Of a stretch of 64,000 nt of DNA, positions 26,265 to 35,836 are shown in pieces. Location of the stretch: positions 62,001-126,000 of the forward strand of contig NZ_JABWEB010000002.1 in NCBI RefSeq assembly GCF_013369485.1. The letters run 5' to 3'. Source of the DNA: Massilia sp. BJB1822 (GTDB lineage Bacteria > Pseudomonadota > Gammaproteobacteria > Burkholderiales > Burkholderiaceae_D). The notes under the pieces are model-generated. The model ran no database searches and was not told the origin of the DNA. It saw only the letters and a program-made list of their open reading frames with translations. A program made the position numbers and the translations under genes. Position 1 is the stretch's first letter; each line of letters starts with the position of its first letter.

Positions 26265-26420
26265 ATGGACCAAGCCAAGCAACCGAGCAAAGAAGCCGTG
26301 CGCCACTGGATGCAAACCAGGGTGGAGGAGCGTCGTCCACCGCCCGACCCGCAGCAGATCCGGCGCGAGCTTGGCTGGGAGCTGGCACGCCAGGAGCGGC
26401 GCGAAGCCAGCTCCCGCTGA
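26265..26420 (+). CDS. Small basic protein, 51 residues
   Basis: An unrecognised 51-residue protein beginning MDQAKQPSKEAVRHWM and ending in a helical, charged RRELGWELARQER segment. AAGAGG sits seven bases before the ATG, a good fit. The frame lies on its own between two minus-strand genes (26111 and 26447), so it is not a shadow. The RRPPPDPQQIRREL segment looks like a linker and helix. I recall similar small proteins in Oxalobacteraceae, but could not check. Confidence 0.55.
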   Translation: MDQAKQPSKEAVRHWMQTRVEERRPPPDPQQIRRELGWELARQERREASSR

Positions 26421-26446
26421 CGGCGCACCGCCACGGCGGCGGCCTG

Positions 26447-29400
26447 CTACTGCACCGTTACCACGCTGCGCCCGCCGGCTGCCGGCTGCACCACGATGCG
26501 GCTGGCGATCCTGTCGGTCATCTCCTGCACGTGCGAGATCACGCCGACCTTGCGGCCCATGGCCTGCAGGCCGTCCAGCGCATCCATTGCCACGCGCAGG
26601 GTGTCGGCGTCCAGGCTGCCGAAACCCTCGTCGATGAACAGCGATTCCACCCGCACCCGATTGGACGACAGCGAGGCCAGGCCCAGGGCCAGGGCTAACG
26701 AGGCGAGGAAGGATTCGCCGCCGGACAGCGAATGCACCGAGCGCAGTTCGTCGCCCATATGCTGGTCGCGCACCAGCAGGCCAAGCGAGGGCTGGGATGG
26801 ATTATTGATGCGCTCCAGCTGGTAGCGCGGCGCCAGATGGTTGAGGTGGGCGTTGGCATAGCCCAGCAGGACGTCCAGCGTGAATTGCTGGGCGTAGTTG
26901 CGGAATTTCTTGCCATCGGCCGAGCCGATCAGCTCACTCATGCGCGCCCAGCGCCGCTCGATCTCTTCCTGCTTCTCAATATCGCCCATCATGGCTTGCG
27001 CGCTATGGCGGCGCGCATCGTCCTGGGCCAGGCCGAGACGCAGGGCCGTGGCCTGGTCGTGGGCTTGCTTGCGTTCGGCGGCCAGGGCATCCAGCGCCTG
27101 TTGCAGGGCTTCGGCCGTCTGCTCGCCATGCTGGCCGGCGTCCTCAAGATGGCGCGCGGTCTGGGCCTGGCGCTCCTGCAGCACGGCGTGGGCGCTGGCC
27201 GCGGCCTGTTCCAGCGCCTGCAGGTTCTGGCGTTCGGCCAGGGTCTGCTCGGCGGGATGGGCCAGCAGGGCGCGCAACTGTTCGACGCTGCGCACGCTGT
27301 CGTTCGCGGCGTCGCCCGCATCGCCATCCGGCGTTTCGTCCACTTCGTCCGCTTCGTCCGCATCAAAGCCCAGCAGCTCGCGCTGCGTGTCGTCGGCGGC
27401 GCTGCCGTCACGGCTGGCCGCCTGCGCTTTGCGGAAATCCTGCAGCCATTGTTCAAGGCGCAGCGTGGCCATCTGCGCCGCGTCGTGCAGGCTGGCCAGA
27501 CGGCGCTGGGCTTGTACCAGCGCCTCGTCGGAGCGCACGGCGCTTTGCGCCGCCTGCTGAGCAGTTTCCTGCTGGGTCGCCTGGCTGGCCTTGGCCTTGT
27601 CGATGGCCGCCTGCAGATCGCGCTCCACGTCTTCCACGCGGCGCGCATTCCATAGCGTGGCGCGTTGGTCCTGCGCCGCCAGCAGGGCCGCTTCGGCGCT
27701 GCGGAAGTTTTCCTGCACGGCTTCGGCATCGGCCGCCGCCTTGTGCTGGGCGGTGGACAGGGCTTCCAGCTCGACTTCCAGCGTGGCCATGGCGGCGGCG
27801 CGTTCTTCCAGCGCGCCATGCTGGTTTTGCCATTGGCGGCTCTCGGCCTGGCGCTTTTCGTGGAAGCGGGCCGGCGCCGCTTTCCATTCGTCCTTCCAGC
27901 CTTCGTTCGGCATCTCGCTGTCGCTGAATGCGGCGTCCAGCTCATCGAGCATGCCGCTCAGCTGCGTGGCGATCTCCATGCGTTGCATGTCCAGCGCCTT
28001 GTGCTCAGCGAGCAGCTCGGCCAGCACGGTCTGCACCTGGGCCAGGCGGCTTTGCAGCTGCGTATGTTCAGCTGTGGCCTGGTCGCAGGCGCGCTGCGCC
28101 TGTTCGCGGGTGGTGGCAGCACGGTGCAGGAGCTGCTCCTGCTGGGCGATATGGCGCTGGGCGGCTTGCACGGCCTCCAACTGCTGGGTGAACCAGGCGG
28201 CGCGCGCCTCGTCCGGCACTTCGTCCAGCGCGAGCGCCAGCAGCGCCGGGGCGCCGTCCGGCTCCGGCGGCTGACCGGCGGTGCGCAGCAGGCTCTCGCG
28301 CAAGCCGGCTTCCAGCTCGCACTGGGTCAGCTTCGCGGTGGCAGCCTGCCAGGCTTCGAAGCCGCGGTCCAGCACCTTGTCCAGCGTGTGCTGTTCGGCG
28401 GCGTTGGCGGCCAATTGCTCCAGGCTGGATTGGATGGTATTGCGCTGCACCGCCTGCGCCGCGATATTGTGCTGCAGCTTGTCGCGGCAGCCGTGCACCT
28501 CGGCCTGCAGGCCGGCGAGCATGGCTTGCAGGGCGCCGTCGCTGTGGCGATAAGGATGTTCGTGCGCGCCGCAGACCGGGCAGGGCGTTTCGTCTTCCAG
28601 CGTGGCGCGCAGCTTTTCCACGTTTTCGCCGCAAGCCGCTTCGGCCAGTTTCAGCGAGCGCTCGGCCTGGGCGAAGGCGGCCATCACGGCCGCGTGTTCC
28701 TGCTGCGCCTGGGCCAGCAACTGCTCGGCCGCGCCGCGCGACTGCTGCAACCGCGCGTCGAGGGTGTTCAGTTCCTGCTTGCGCGCCTGTCTGCCGGACA
28801 GCTCCAGCCAGACTTTCTCGGCGCCCGCCAGCGCATCGCGCCGCCGCTCCAGCTGCTCGCGGTGACGGTGCAGCATGTCCGCATCGATCTGGGCGATGGC
28901 GCTGAGCGCTTGCTGGCGCTGGATTTCCAGCGCTTCGAGCCGGGTGGCGGCGGCCTGCAGCCGGGTTTTGGCCTCGCTTTCCTCTTCCCGGTGGCGCTTG
29001 CCGTTGTGCAGTACGGTGGACTGGGCCTGGCCCAGGCGCTCGGCCTGGGCGTTGACCTGGCTCGATTGCACCAGCAGCACATCCCAGCGCGGCCAGTCCT
29101 GCGCCAGCACGCGCCATTGCTGGTGCTGCTGCAGCCAGAGCTGGCCGGCCTGCTGCGCTTCGGCCAGGCGGCGCTGCTGCTCCTGCTTGCCGCGCTGCGC
29201 CTGCGTGGCCTGGTTCAAGGCGGTTTGCGCCGTATCGTAGGCATGCTTGGCCTGGCGGTAGGAGGGCAGCATGGCTTCGATGCGGGCGTCCAGCGCCTTG
29301 GCCTGGTCCAGCTGCGGCGCGGCGGCGCGCTGCGCCTGCTCGGCTTCGGCCAGTTGCAAGCCCGCTTGCTGCATGGCCTGCGCCGCCTTTTGCTGGGTCA

Positions 29401-30412
29401 GGCGGGCCTGTTCCGCCTCGCGCCCGCAAGCTTCGATGGCGGCCTGGGTGGTGGCGGTTTCGGCGCCGATGCGCTTGATGTCCTCGTCCAGCGGCCGCGC
29501 CGCCTGTACCGCATCGAGCTGGGCCAGCGCCTGGCGCCGAGGCGCGGCGGCCTCCACCTCGTTGACGCGCTGCTGCCAGGCGGCCAGCGCCTGCTGCTCG
29601 CCGTCGCGCAGCTTCCCGGTCTGCTGGTGCCAGCGCAGCCGGGTTTCCAGCCCGGCCTTGCGCTCGTCCAGCGCGACCAGGGCCTGGTCGGCGGCGTTGC
29701 GCTGCGTCTCTGCATTGGCCCTTTCCTCGCTGCCCATGGGTTTCTGGTCGGCCAGGCGGTCGAACAGCTTTTCCAGCGCCAGCTTTTCCAGCTTGGCGCG
29801 TTCATGCGCGCGGATCGAGATATCGCTATACACATTGCTGCCGGTCAGGGTTTCCAGCAGCGTGCCGCGTTCGTCGTCGCCGGCCTTGAGGAAGGTGGCG
29901 AACTCGTTTTGCGCCAGCAGCACGGCGCGCGTGAACTGCTCGAAACTCAGGCCGATGCGCTTTTCGATTTCAGCCTTCACCTCGGTCTTGGTGGCGCCGA
30001 TGGGTTGCAGGCCGGGCAGCAGGTGCAGTGTCATTGCGGTCGGCTGCAACAGCCCGTCGGCCCGCGTGCGCGAACGCCGCACGCTCCAGCGCGCGCGGTA
30101 GGGCGCGCCATCGCCGCCGACGAAATCGACTTCGGCATAGCCTTCCGGCGTGCCGCGCCGCAGCAGGGTGCGCGAGTCCTGCGAGGAAATCGGATCGCCC
30201 ACATCGGGCGTCTTGCCGCTGGCTTTGAGCAGGCGCGGGGTGTCGTCGTACAGGGCCAGGCAGAGCGCGTCGAGCAGGGTGCTCTTGCCGGCGCCGGTGG
30301 GGCCGCTGATGGCGAACAGGCCGGAGGAGGCGAGCGGTTCCTGCTCGAAGTCGACACTGAACTCGCCGGCCAGCGAGGCCAGGTTTTTGCCGCCAATTCG
30401 GAGAATCTTCAT
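26447..30412 (-). CDS. sbcC: Exonuclease subunit SbcC (SMC-like ATPase)
   Basis: Large subunit of the SbcCD nuclease that cleaves DNA hairpins and blocked ends during repair. At 1321 residues it is longer than E. coli SbcC (1048). Walker A GPTGAGKST is at 37-45. A long coiled coil follows, with the zinc-hook CPVC near residue 612. The ABC signature LSGGESFLASLALALGLASL is near 1228 and Walker B FIDEGFGSLD near 1258. Both coiled-coil arms are rich in Ala/Gln/Glu. sbcD lies 19 bases upstream on the same strand. Confidence 0.96.
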   Translation of the reverse strand: MKILRIGGKNLASLAGEFSVDFEQEPLASSGLFAISGPTGAGKSTLLDALCLALYDDTPRLLKASGKTPDVGDPISSQDSRTLLRRGTPEGYAEVDFVGGDGAPYRARWSVRRSRTRADGLLQPTAMTLHLLPGLQPIGATKTEVKAEIEKRIGLSFEQFTRAVLLAQNEFATFLKAGDDERGTLLETLTGSNVYSDISIRAHERAKLEKLALEKLFDRLADQKPMGSEERANAETQRNAADQALVALDERKAGLETRLRWHQQTGKLRDGEQQALAAWQQRVNEVEAAAPRRQALAQLDAVQAARPLDEDIKRIGAETATTQAAIEACGREAEQARLTQQKAAQAMQQAGLQLAEAEQAQRAAAPQLDQAKALDARIEAMLPSYRQAKHAYDTAQTALNQATQAQRGKQEQQRRLAEAQQAGQLWLQQHQQWRVLAQDWPRWDVLLVQSSQVNAQAERLGQAQSTVLHNGKRHREEESEAKTRLQAAATRLEALEIQRQQALSAIAQIDADMLHRHREQLERRRDALAGAEKVWLELSGRQARKQELNTLDARLQQSRGAAEQLLAQAQQEHAAVMAAFAQAERSLKLAEAACGENVEKLRATLEDETPCPVCGAHEHPYRHSDGALQAMLAGLQAEVHGCRDKLQHNIAAQAVQRNTIQSSLEQLAANAAEQHTLDKVLDRGFEAWQAATAKLTQCELEAGLRESLLRTAGQPPEPDGAPALLALALDEVPDEARAAWFTQQLEAVQAAQRHIAQQEQLLHRAATTREQAQRACDQATAEHTQLQSRLAQVQTVLAELLAEHKALDMQRMEIATQLSGMLDELDAAFSDSEMPNEGWKDEWKAAPARFHEKRQAESRQWQNQHGALEERAAAMATLEVELEALSTAQHKAAADAEAVQENFRSAEAALLAAQDQRATLWNARRVEDVERDLQAAIDKAKASQATQQETAQQAAQSAVRSDEALVQAQRRLASLHDAAQMATLRLEQWLQDFRKAQAASRDGSAADDTQRELLGFDADEADEVDETPDGDAGDAANDSVRSVEQLRALLAHPAEQTLAERQNLQALEQAAASAHAVLQERQAQTARHLEDAGQHGEQTAEALQQALDALAAERKQAHDQATALRLGLAQDDARRHSAQAMMGDIEKQEEIERRWARMSELIGSADGKKFRNYAQQFTLDVLLGYANAHLNHLAPRYQLERINNPSQPSLGLLVRDQHMGDELRSVHSLSGGESFLASLALALGLASLSSNRVRVESLFIDEGFGSLDADTLRVAMDALDGLQAMGRKVGVISHVQEMTDRIASRIVVQPAAGGRSVVTVQ

Positions 30413-30431
30413 CTTGTTCTTATTGCGTGGT

Positions 30432-31661
30432 TCAGGCGCCGGGCAGCATCAGCTCGGCGAAGGCGCTCAGTTGTTCGGGCGGCGCGTCGGCGCCGAATTT
30501 CTGCTGATACAGGCGCTTGAAAATATCGTCGGGCTTGAGCTGGTCCAGCTGGTCGAGCGAGAGCGCCGCCTCGTCCAGCGAGATGCCGCGCGCGGCGCTC
30601 GAGGTTTCGATCTTCGCCAGCCTGACCGGTTTGCCTTCCAGCGCGGCTTCGATGCGGCTGCGCAGACCGGGTTCCGGTCCATCCAGGCGCACGCGCACTT
30701 CGAGGAAGGGCTGTGCCTCGGACGGGCGTTCGGGCAGTTCCAACGCCGCCAGTTCGGCCAGCACCTCTTCCAGCGGCGCGGGCGTGGACGGCACGCGCAG
30801 CAGATCGACGGCGCGCGGCACGAAGAGCGGCTTCACTTCGCGCAGCTGGTCGCCTTCCAGATCGATGCGCAGCACCTGGTGCTGGTAGCGGGTTTCGGCA
30901 AAGGACAGCGGAATCGGGCTGCCGCAATAGCGGATATGTTCCTGCTTGCCCACGCTCTGCGCCAGATGCAGGTGGCCCAGCGCGGCATAGGCGATGGCCG
31001 GCGCGAAAATCCCGGCCGGCAGCATTTCGGTGCCGCCGATGACGATGCGGCGTTCGGAGTCGTTCGACATCTGGCCATCGACCATATGGCAATGGCCCAT
31101 GGCGACGATGGCCTGGCCTGGTCCGCACTTGGCCTGGGCCTGTTCCAGCGCCAGGCGGTACAGCTCGGCGATGCCGCCCAGATAAGGATCGCCGCCATCC
31201 TCCGCAATGCGCGGCACATCGGAAGGACGCAGGAAGGGCAGGGCCAGGCACCAGGCCTCCACCGCGCCGCCGCGTCCCGTCAGCGGCAGCACCAGGCGCT
31301 CGACCTGGATCGCGCCCTCGGCATCGCGCGCCACATGGCCGACCACGCGCGTGCCATGCGCTTCCAGCAGCGGGCCAGGCGCTTCCAGCCGGCCCGGCGA
31401 ATCGTGGTTGCCGGCGATGACGACCAGGTTCAGATGCGGCAGGCGTTCGCGCGCCTGGCGCAGGAAGTGGTAAAGCTGGCGCTGCGAAGCGGCCGAAGGA
31501 TTGGCGCTGTCGAAGATGTCGCCGGCGATCAGCAGGCCGTCGGCCTGTTCGGCCACGAGGGTATCAAGCAGCCAGTCGAGGAAGCACTGGTGCTCGTAGG
31601 CGCGCTCGAAATTATGGAGCGACTGGCCCAGATGCCAGTCGGAAGTGTGCAGCAAACGCAT
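30432..31661 (-). CDS. sbcD: Exonuclease subunit SbcD (metallophosphoesterase)
   Basis: Mn-dependent nuclease subunit of SbcCD, 409 residues, the usual length. The phosphoesterase ligands are in order: HTSDWHLG at residues 5-12, GDIFDSAN, GNHDSPG near 85, GHCHM and GHLH. The C-terminal capping and SbcC-binding region follows. The ATG at 31661 precedes the motifs by only four residues, matching the family. It starts the sbcDC operon. Confidence 0.96.
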   Translation of the reverse strand: MRLLHTSDWHLGQSLHNFERAYEHQCFLDWLLDTLVAEQADGLLIAGDIFDSANPSAASQRQLYHFLRQARERLPHLNLVVIAGNHDSPGRLEAPGPLLEAHGTRVVGHVARDAEGAIQVERLVLPLTGRGGAVEAWCLALPFLRPSDVPRIAEDGGDPYLGGIAELYRLALEQAQAKCGPGQAIVAMGHCHMVDGQMSNDSERRIVIGGTEMLPAGIFAPAIAYAALGHLHLAQSVGKQEHIRYCGSPIPLSFAETRYQHQVLRIDLEGDQLREVKPLFVPRAVDLLRVPSTPAPLEEVLAELAALELPERPSEAQPFLEVRVRLDGPEPGLRSRIEAALEGKPVRLAKIETSSAARGISLDEAALSLDQLDQLKPDDIFKRLYQQKFGADAPPEQLSAFAELMLPGA

Positions 31662-31741
31662 GGATTAAACGGTCAAAGGCGCGGGAAGCGCCAAATATAG
31701 CGCAAACGGCCATCTTGCGTCTTGATGCGGCGCGAAGAATG

Positions 31742-34387
31742 TCACGCCGCGTCGGGCAGCAGCGCGCCGGCCCGGTAAGTATTGCGGCCGGCCTGCTTGG
31801 CATCGTACAGCAGCACGTCGGCCCGTTTCAGTAGTTCGGCCGGACTCAGATCCTCGTCGCTGTAGTAAGTCAGGCCGATGCTGGTGGATACCGATACGGT
31901 GATGCCTTCCAGCTCGAAAGGCGCCTGCATGGCGGTGACGATCTTGCCCGCCAGGATGGCGGCATCCTCGGCGCGGCTGATGCGCTCCATGATGATGGTG
32001 AACTCGTCGCCGCCCAGACGGGCCACAGTGTCGCTGGCGCGCATGGTGTGGGTCAGGCGCGCCGAGAAGGCTTTCAGCAGGGCGTCGCCGACCGCATGGC
32101 CATACGTGTCGTTGACCGGCTTGAAGCGGTCGATATCCATATACATGACAGCCATCATGCTGGCGTTGTCGCGGCAGTAGACCATACTCTCGTTGAGCCT
32201 TTGCAGGAAGCCGGCGCGGTTGGTCAGGCCCGTCAGCGCATCGACCTGGGACAGTTTCAGCAGGCGCTGTTTCTCGCGCTTCTGGGCGCTGATGTCCTGG
32301 CGCATGACGTGGAAGCCGATCACGGTGGCGCCGTCGGCATCGAACTGGGGAATATAGACCACTTCATAAGTGCGCACCACGCCCTCGTTCTCGCTCTCGC
32401 CATCCTCCTCGAAAGTCAGGGTCTCGCCATGCAGCGCGCGCCGTATATAGGGCCGCAGAAACTCGTAGCGCTGCTCGCCCACGGTTTCCAGCACCGACAG
32501 GCCCACCACATTCAGGCCGGTGCGGCTGAATTCGCGTTCGTAAGCCAGATTGTTGAAGCGGTAAATCTCCTCCCTGTCGACATAAGCCACCATGGCCGGC
32601 AGGGTGTCGGTGATGGTGCGCAGGCGCGCCTCGCTTTCGCGCAGCGCCATCACCGATGTGCGCACCACGGTGATATCGTCCAGGGTACAGACAAAGCCGT
32701 CGATGCGGCTGTCGATCAGGATCGGCGCGATCTTGATCGACGTCCAGACCAGCGTGCCGTCCGGCTGCAGGCAGCGCAGCGAATCCTGGTAGGGCGTGCG
32801 CGTGCCGGCCAGATGCTGCAGCGCCTCGCGCAGCACGTCGCGGTCGTCCGGATGCACGGCGCACATCCAGCCGTCGCCGCGCGCCTTTTCCCGCGCCAGG
32901 CCGGTGATCGCCTCGAAGGTGCGGTTGACGTAGGTGCAGTGGAAGTCGCGGTCGGTACGGATCAGGCCCAGGGGCGAGGCATCCATCAGCGCCGCCAGCT
33001 CTGCCTGGCTCTTGCGGATTTCGAGTTCGCTCTGTTTGCGCGCCGTGATATTGCGCACCGTGACCGCCACGCCATCCTCGATCGCCACGATCTGGTGGCG
33101 CAGCCAGCGCGGCTCCTCGCCCGGCGGCTGGGTTTCGATCTCCTCCTCCATCGGCTTGCCGGTATCGAGCACCATGCGGTATTTATCGATGAAGCCTTCT
33201 TCCTTCCAATGCGGCAGCAGCTCGCCGATGCGCTGGCCCAGCACCTCGCCGCGCGGATGGCGCAGGATGCGGGCGGCGCGCTCGTTGACGTCGAGCAGGG
33301 TGAAATCGAGCACCTCGCCATTGCGGCTGCCGCTGCGGCAGGCCTTCATGATGAACATGGCGTCCAGGCTGGCGTCGCCGGCGGCGCGCATCATCTGCTG
33401 GGCTTCGGTGGCGGCGCGCATGCTGCTGCGCAGGCGGCGGCTCTGGCGTCCCAGCAGCACTGCGAAGCCGAGGATGGCGGCGCCGGCCAGCACCATCGAT
33501 AGATAATTCAGGCGGCGCTGGCGCTCGAAATTGGCCATCTCCGTCGCTTCGCTGTTGCCGACCACGGCCACCAGCGAATAGCGCGGCATCTCGCGGAAGC
33601 TGTAGATGCGCGGCACCTTATCGTAAGGGCGGTTGAATTTCAGCTCTTCCGGAATGGCCGTGGGATCGGCCGGCGCGACGAAATCCAGCTGGTCGCTGAT
33701 GAACAGCGTTTCGTCGACGCGGCCGATGGACAGGCCGGTGTCGCGGCTGGTCAGCATCACCAGTCCCTTGGCGCCAAGGTGCAGACGGTCGTAATCGTCG
33801 ACGAAATACGCCGGATCGATCATCAGCAGGATGGCGCCGGCAAAGCTGCCATCGGCGTGGTTCAGGCGGCGCGCAATCTGGATCTGCCATTTCCTGGTTT
33901 TTGGCTCGACCATGGGATTGCTGGTCAGGGCCGTGTCGTCGGCGCTGCCGGCCAGGGTCTTGAAGAAGGCATCCTGCGCCATATTCGCGGCAAAGTAGCC
34001 ATGCTGCTTGTCCACCACATTGCCCTCGGCGTCGAGCAGGGCGATCGGCAATTCCAGGCGCGATGGCATGAGGGAGTCGAGCAAGCCGTTCTTCTTGCTG
34101 AATTCGGCCAAGCGCAAGGCGCCGCCGGTTTCCTCGTATTTGAGTTTGAAGAGCTGGGTGGCGTGGTCGGCCTGGCGCAGGATATGGCCCGCATGCTCGG
34201 CCAGGGTGCGCGCCATCGCGTGGCTGTGCATCACCGCTTCGAAGCGCGCAATGTCCCGTGCCTGGTCTTCCTGGTAAACGGTGTCGGCCCACAGACTGGC
34301 CAACAACAGCAGCGTAAAGAATGGCAGCAGCGCGCTGCGATACAGTCTCCCTGCGGCGCTGCGGATTTGTTTGATTATCGTTGTCAA
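31742..34387 (-). CDS. Membrane-bound diguanylate cyclase with Cache-like and PAS domains
   Basis: Makes cyclic di-GMP in response to an external and perhaps an internal signal. It has two membrane spans near residues 18-34 and 298-315 enclosing a Cache-like periplasmic domain. Three PAS-like modules follow (about 335-450, 455-580 and 585-700), and then a GGDEF domain. The active site GGDEF is exact near 792, and the RxxD inhibition site (RASD) sits five residues upstream, so product feedback is likely. No EAL domain is present. The start is uncertain: I used a TTG at 34387 (881 residues). An in-frame ATG at 34558 would add 57 residues of atypical sequence. Confidence 0.9.
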   Translation of the reverse strand: MTTIIKQIRSAAGRLYRSALLPFFTLLLLASLWADTVYQEDQARDIARFEAVMHSHAMARTLAEHAGHILRQADHATQLFKLKYEETGGALRLAEFSKKNGLLDSLMPSRLELPIALLDAEGNVVDKQHGYFAANMAQDAFFKTLAGSADDTALTSNPMVEPKTRKWQIQIARRLNHADGSFAGAILLMIDPAYFVDDYDRLHLGAKGLVMLTSRDTGLSIGRVDETLFISDQLDFVAPADPTAIPEELKFNRPYDKVPRIYSFREMPRYSLVAVVGNSEATEMANFERQRRLNYLSMVLAGAAILGFAVLLGRQSRRLRSSMRAATEAQQMMRAAGDASLDAMFIMKACRSGSRNGEVLDFTLLDVNERAARILRHPRGEVLGQRIGELLPHWKEEGFIDKYRMVLDTGKPMEEEIETQPPGEEPRWLRHQIVAIEDGVAVTVRNITARKQSELEIRKSQAELAALMDASPLGLIRTDRDFHCTYVNRTFEAITGLAREKARGDGWMCAVHPDDRDVLREALQHLAGTRTPYQDSLRCLQPDGTLVWTSIKIAPILIDSRIDGFVCTLDDITVVRTSVMALRESEARLRTITDTLPAMVAYVDREEIYRFNNLAYEREFSRTGLNVVGLSVLETVGEQRYEFLRPYIRRALHGETLTFEEDGESENEGVVRTYEVVYIPQFDADGATVIGFHVMRQDISAQKREKQRLLKLSQVDALTGLTNRAGFLQRLNESMVYCRDNASMMAVMYMDIDRFKPVNDTYGHAVGDALLKAFSARLTHTMRASDTVARLGGDEFTIIMERISRAEDAAILAGKIVTAMQAPFELEGITVSVSTSIGLTYYSDEDLSPAELLKRADVLLYDAKQAGRNTYRAGALLPDAA

Positions 34388-34597
34388 TTGGCGCTGGCTT
34401 GCTAGTGTCCCGGATGCGGTTCCTTCGCTTGTATTCTGCACGGAAAAGTGCCAGCGCGGACCCGCAGCTATAAAAATTCTTCTTGCCGTGTATTTTACAG
34501 CTAGCCCAGGCGTCAAAAAAGTAACAATCGCAGGGGGAAATTTTATTAAAATAGCCATTCTTCCCGCACGGCGGGTGCAGATCAGGGGTACAGGGTT

Positions 34598-35836
34598 TTG
34601 AGCGAGTTGATATTCAGCCTGCCGGCGGCGCGCGCGCTGCACTTGGCGGCGCAGGGATTGCTGCAGCCGCGCCGGCGCAAGGCGCAGAAGGCCGATGTCC
34701 TGGACGCGATCCGTCAAATGGGCGTGCTGCAGATCGACACCATCCATGTGGTGGCGCGCAGTCCCTACCTGGTGCTGTGGAGCCGCCTGGGCGACTATCC
34801 CCAGGCCTGGCTGGAAGAGCTGCTGGCGGAAGGCGCGCTGTTCGAATACTGGGCGCATGAAGCCTGCTTTGTGCCGATCGAGGATTACCGCCTGCTGCGC
34901 CACCGCATGCTCGATCCGGCCGCCATGGGCTGGAAGTATTCGGTGAACTGGATGAAGGAAAAGCGCAAGGAGGTGGCAGCCCTGCTGCGCCATATCCGCG
35001 ACAATGGGCCGGTGCGTTCCTCCGATTTCGAGCGCAGCGACGGCCAGTCCGGCGGCTGGTGGGAATGGAAGCCGGAGAAGCGCTCGCTGGAAGTGCTGTT
35101 CACGGCGGGCCAGTTGATGATCGCGCGCCGCCACAATTTCCAGCGCATCTACGACCTGGCCGAACGCGTGCTGCCGGGCTGGGACGACAGCCAGTTGCCG
35201 ACGATGGAGGAGGTGCGCCGCGAAATGGCGCTGAAGACCGTGAAGTCGCTGGGCCTGTGCCGCGCCGCCTGGATCGCCGACTACTACCGCAGCAAACCGC
35301 CGCGCCTCGATCCGGAAGCGCTGGTGGAGCAGGGCGCCTTGCTGCGCGCCCGCGTGCAGGGCTGGGACGATGCGGTCTACATCCACCCCGACCTGGCCGA
35401 TCTGGCGCACAGCGCCGCCGAGGGCAACCTGACGCCGACCCTGAGCACCATCCTCTCGCCCTTCGACCCGATCGTGTGGGACCGCCGCCGCGCGCTGGAG
35501 CTGTTCGGCTTCGACTACCGCCTGGAGTGCTACACCCCGGCCGCCAAGCGCCGCTACGGCTACTTCACGCTGCCGATTCTGCGCCGCGGCCTGCTGGTGG
35601 GCCGGGTGGATGCCAAGGCGCATCGGCGCGAAGGCGTGTTCGAACTCAAGGCGTTGACGCTGGAGCCAGGTGTCCGGCTCAGCGAGCGCTTCACGCGCGA
35701 CGTGGCGGCCGCCTTGCAGCGCTGCGCCGGCTGGCATGGCTGTCCGCAAGTACGCGTGAGCGGCGCCGAGCCGCGCGCATTCGGCGCCATGCTGCAAGCC
35801 GTGCTGGCGGCGGATGAGGTGGAGGTGGCGCCATGA
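34598..35836 (+). CDS. ycaQ: YcaQ-type winged-helix DNA glycosylase-like protein
   Basis: A 412-residue protein of the winged-helix family containing E. coli YcaQ, which unhooks DNA interstrand crosslinks. Family landmarks are the N-terminal helix with LGVLQIDTIHVVARS-like sequence (here QMGVLQIDTIHVV), WAHEACF, the middle WxWKPEKRSLEVLFTAG segment and the C-terminal LSPFDPIVWDRRR and GYFTLPIL. The QxD motif near residue 45 is the catalytic candidate region. The start codon is TTG with AGGGG about nine bases before. The gene diverges from the diguanylate cyclase and overlaps the next start by ATGA. Confidence 0.85.
   Translation: MSELIFSLPAARALHLAAQGLLQPRRRKAQKADVLDAIRQMGVLQIDTIHVVARSPYLVLWSRLGDYPQAWLEELLAEGALFEYWAHEACFVPIEDYRLLRHRMLDPAAMGWKYSVNWMKEKRKEVAALLRHIRDNGPVRSSDFERSDGQSGGWWEWKPEKRSLEVLFTAGQLMIARRHNFQRIYDLAERVLPGWDDSQLPTMEEVRREMALKTVKSLGLCRAAWIADYYRSKPPRLDPEALVEQGALLRARVQGWDDAVYIHPDLADLAHSAAEGNLTPTLSTILSPFDPIVWDRRRALELFGFDYRLECYTPAAKRRYGYFTLPILRRGLLVGRVDAKAHRREGVFELKALTLEPGVRLSERFTRDVAAALQRCAGWHGCPQVRVSGAEPRAFGAMLQAVLAADEVEVAP

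Noticed and set aside
27665..30520. Very long plus-strand frame opposite sbcC
   Set aside because: sbcC has Walker A, zinc hook, signature and Walker B in the right order. The reverse frame is a shadow rich in Leu/Gly/Arg.
34388..35797. Extension of the diguanylate cyclase frame far upstream on the minus strand
   Set aside because: The extension lies opposite the YcaQ-type gene and has no sensible sequence. The cyclase domains start after 34400.
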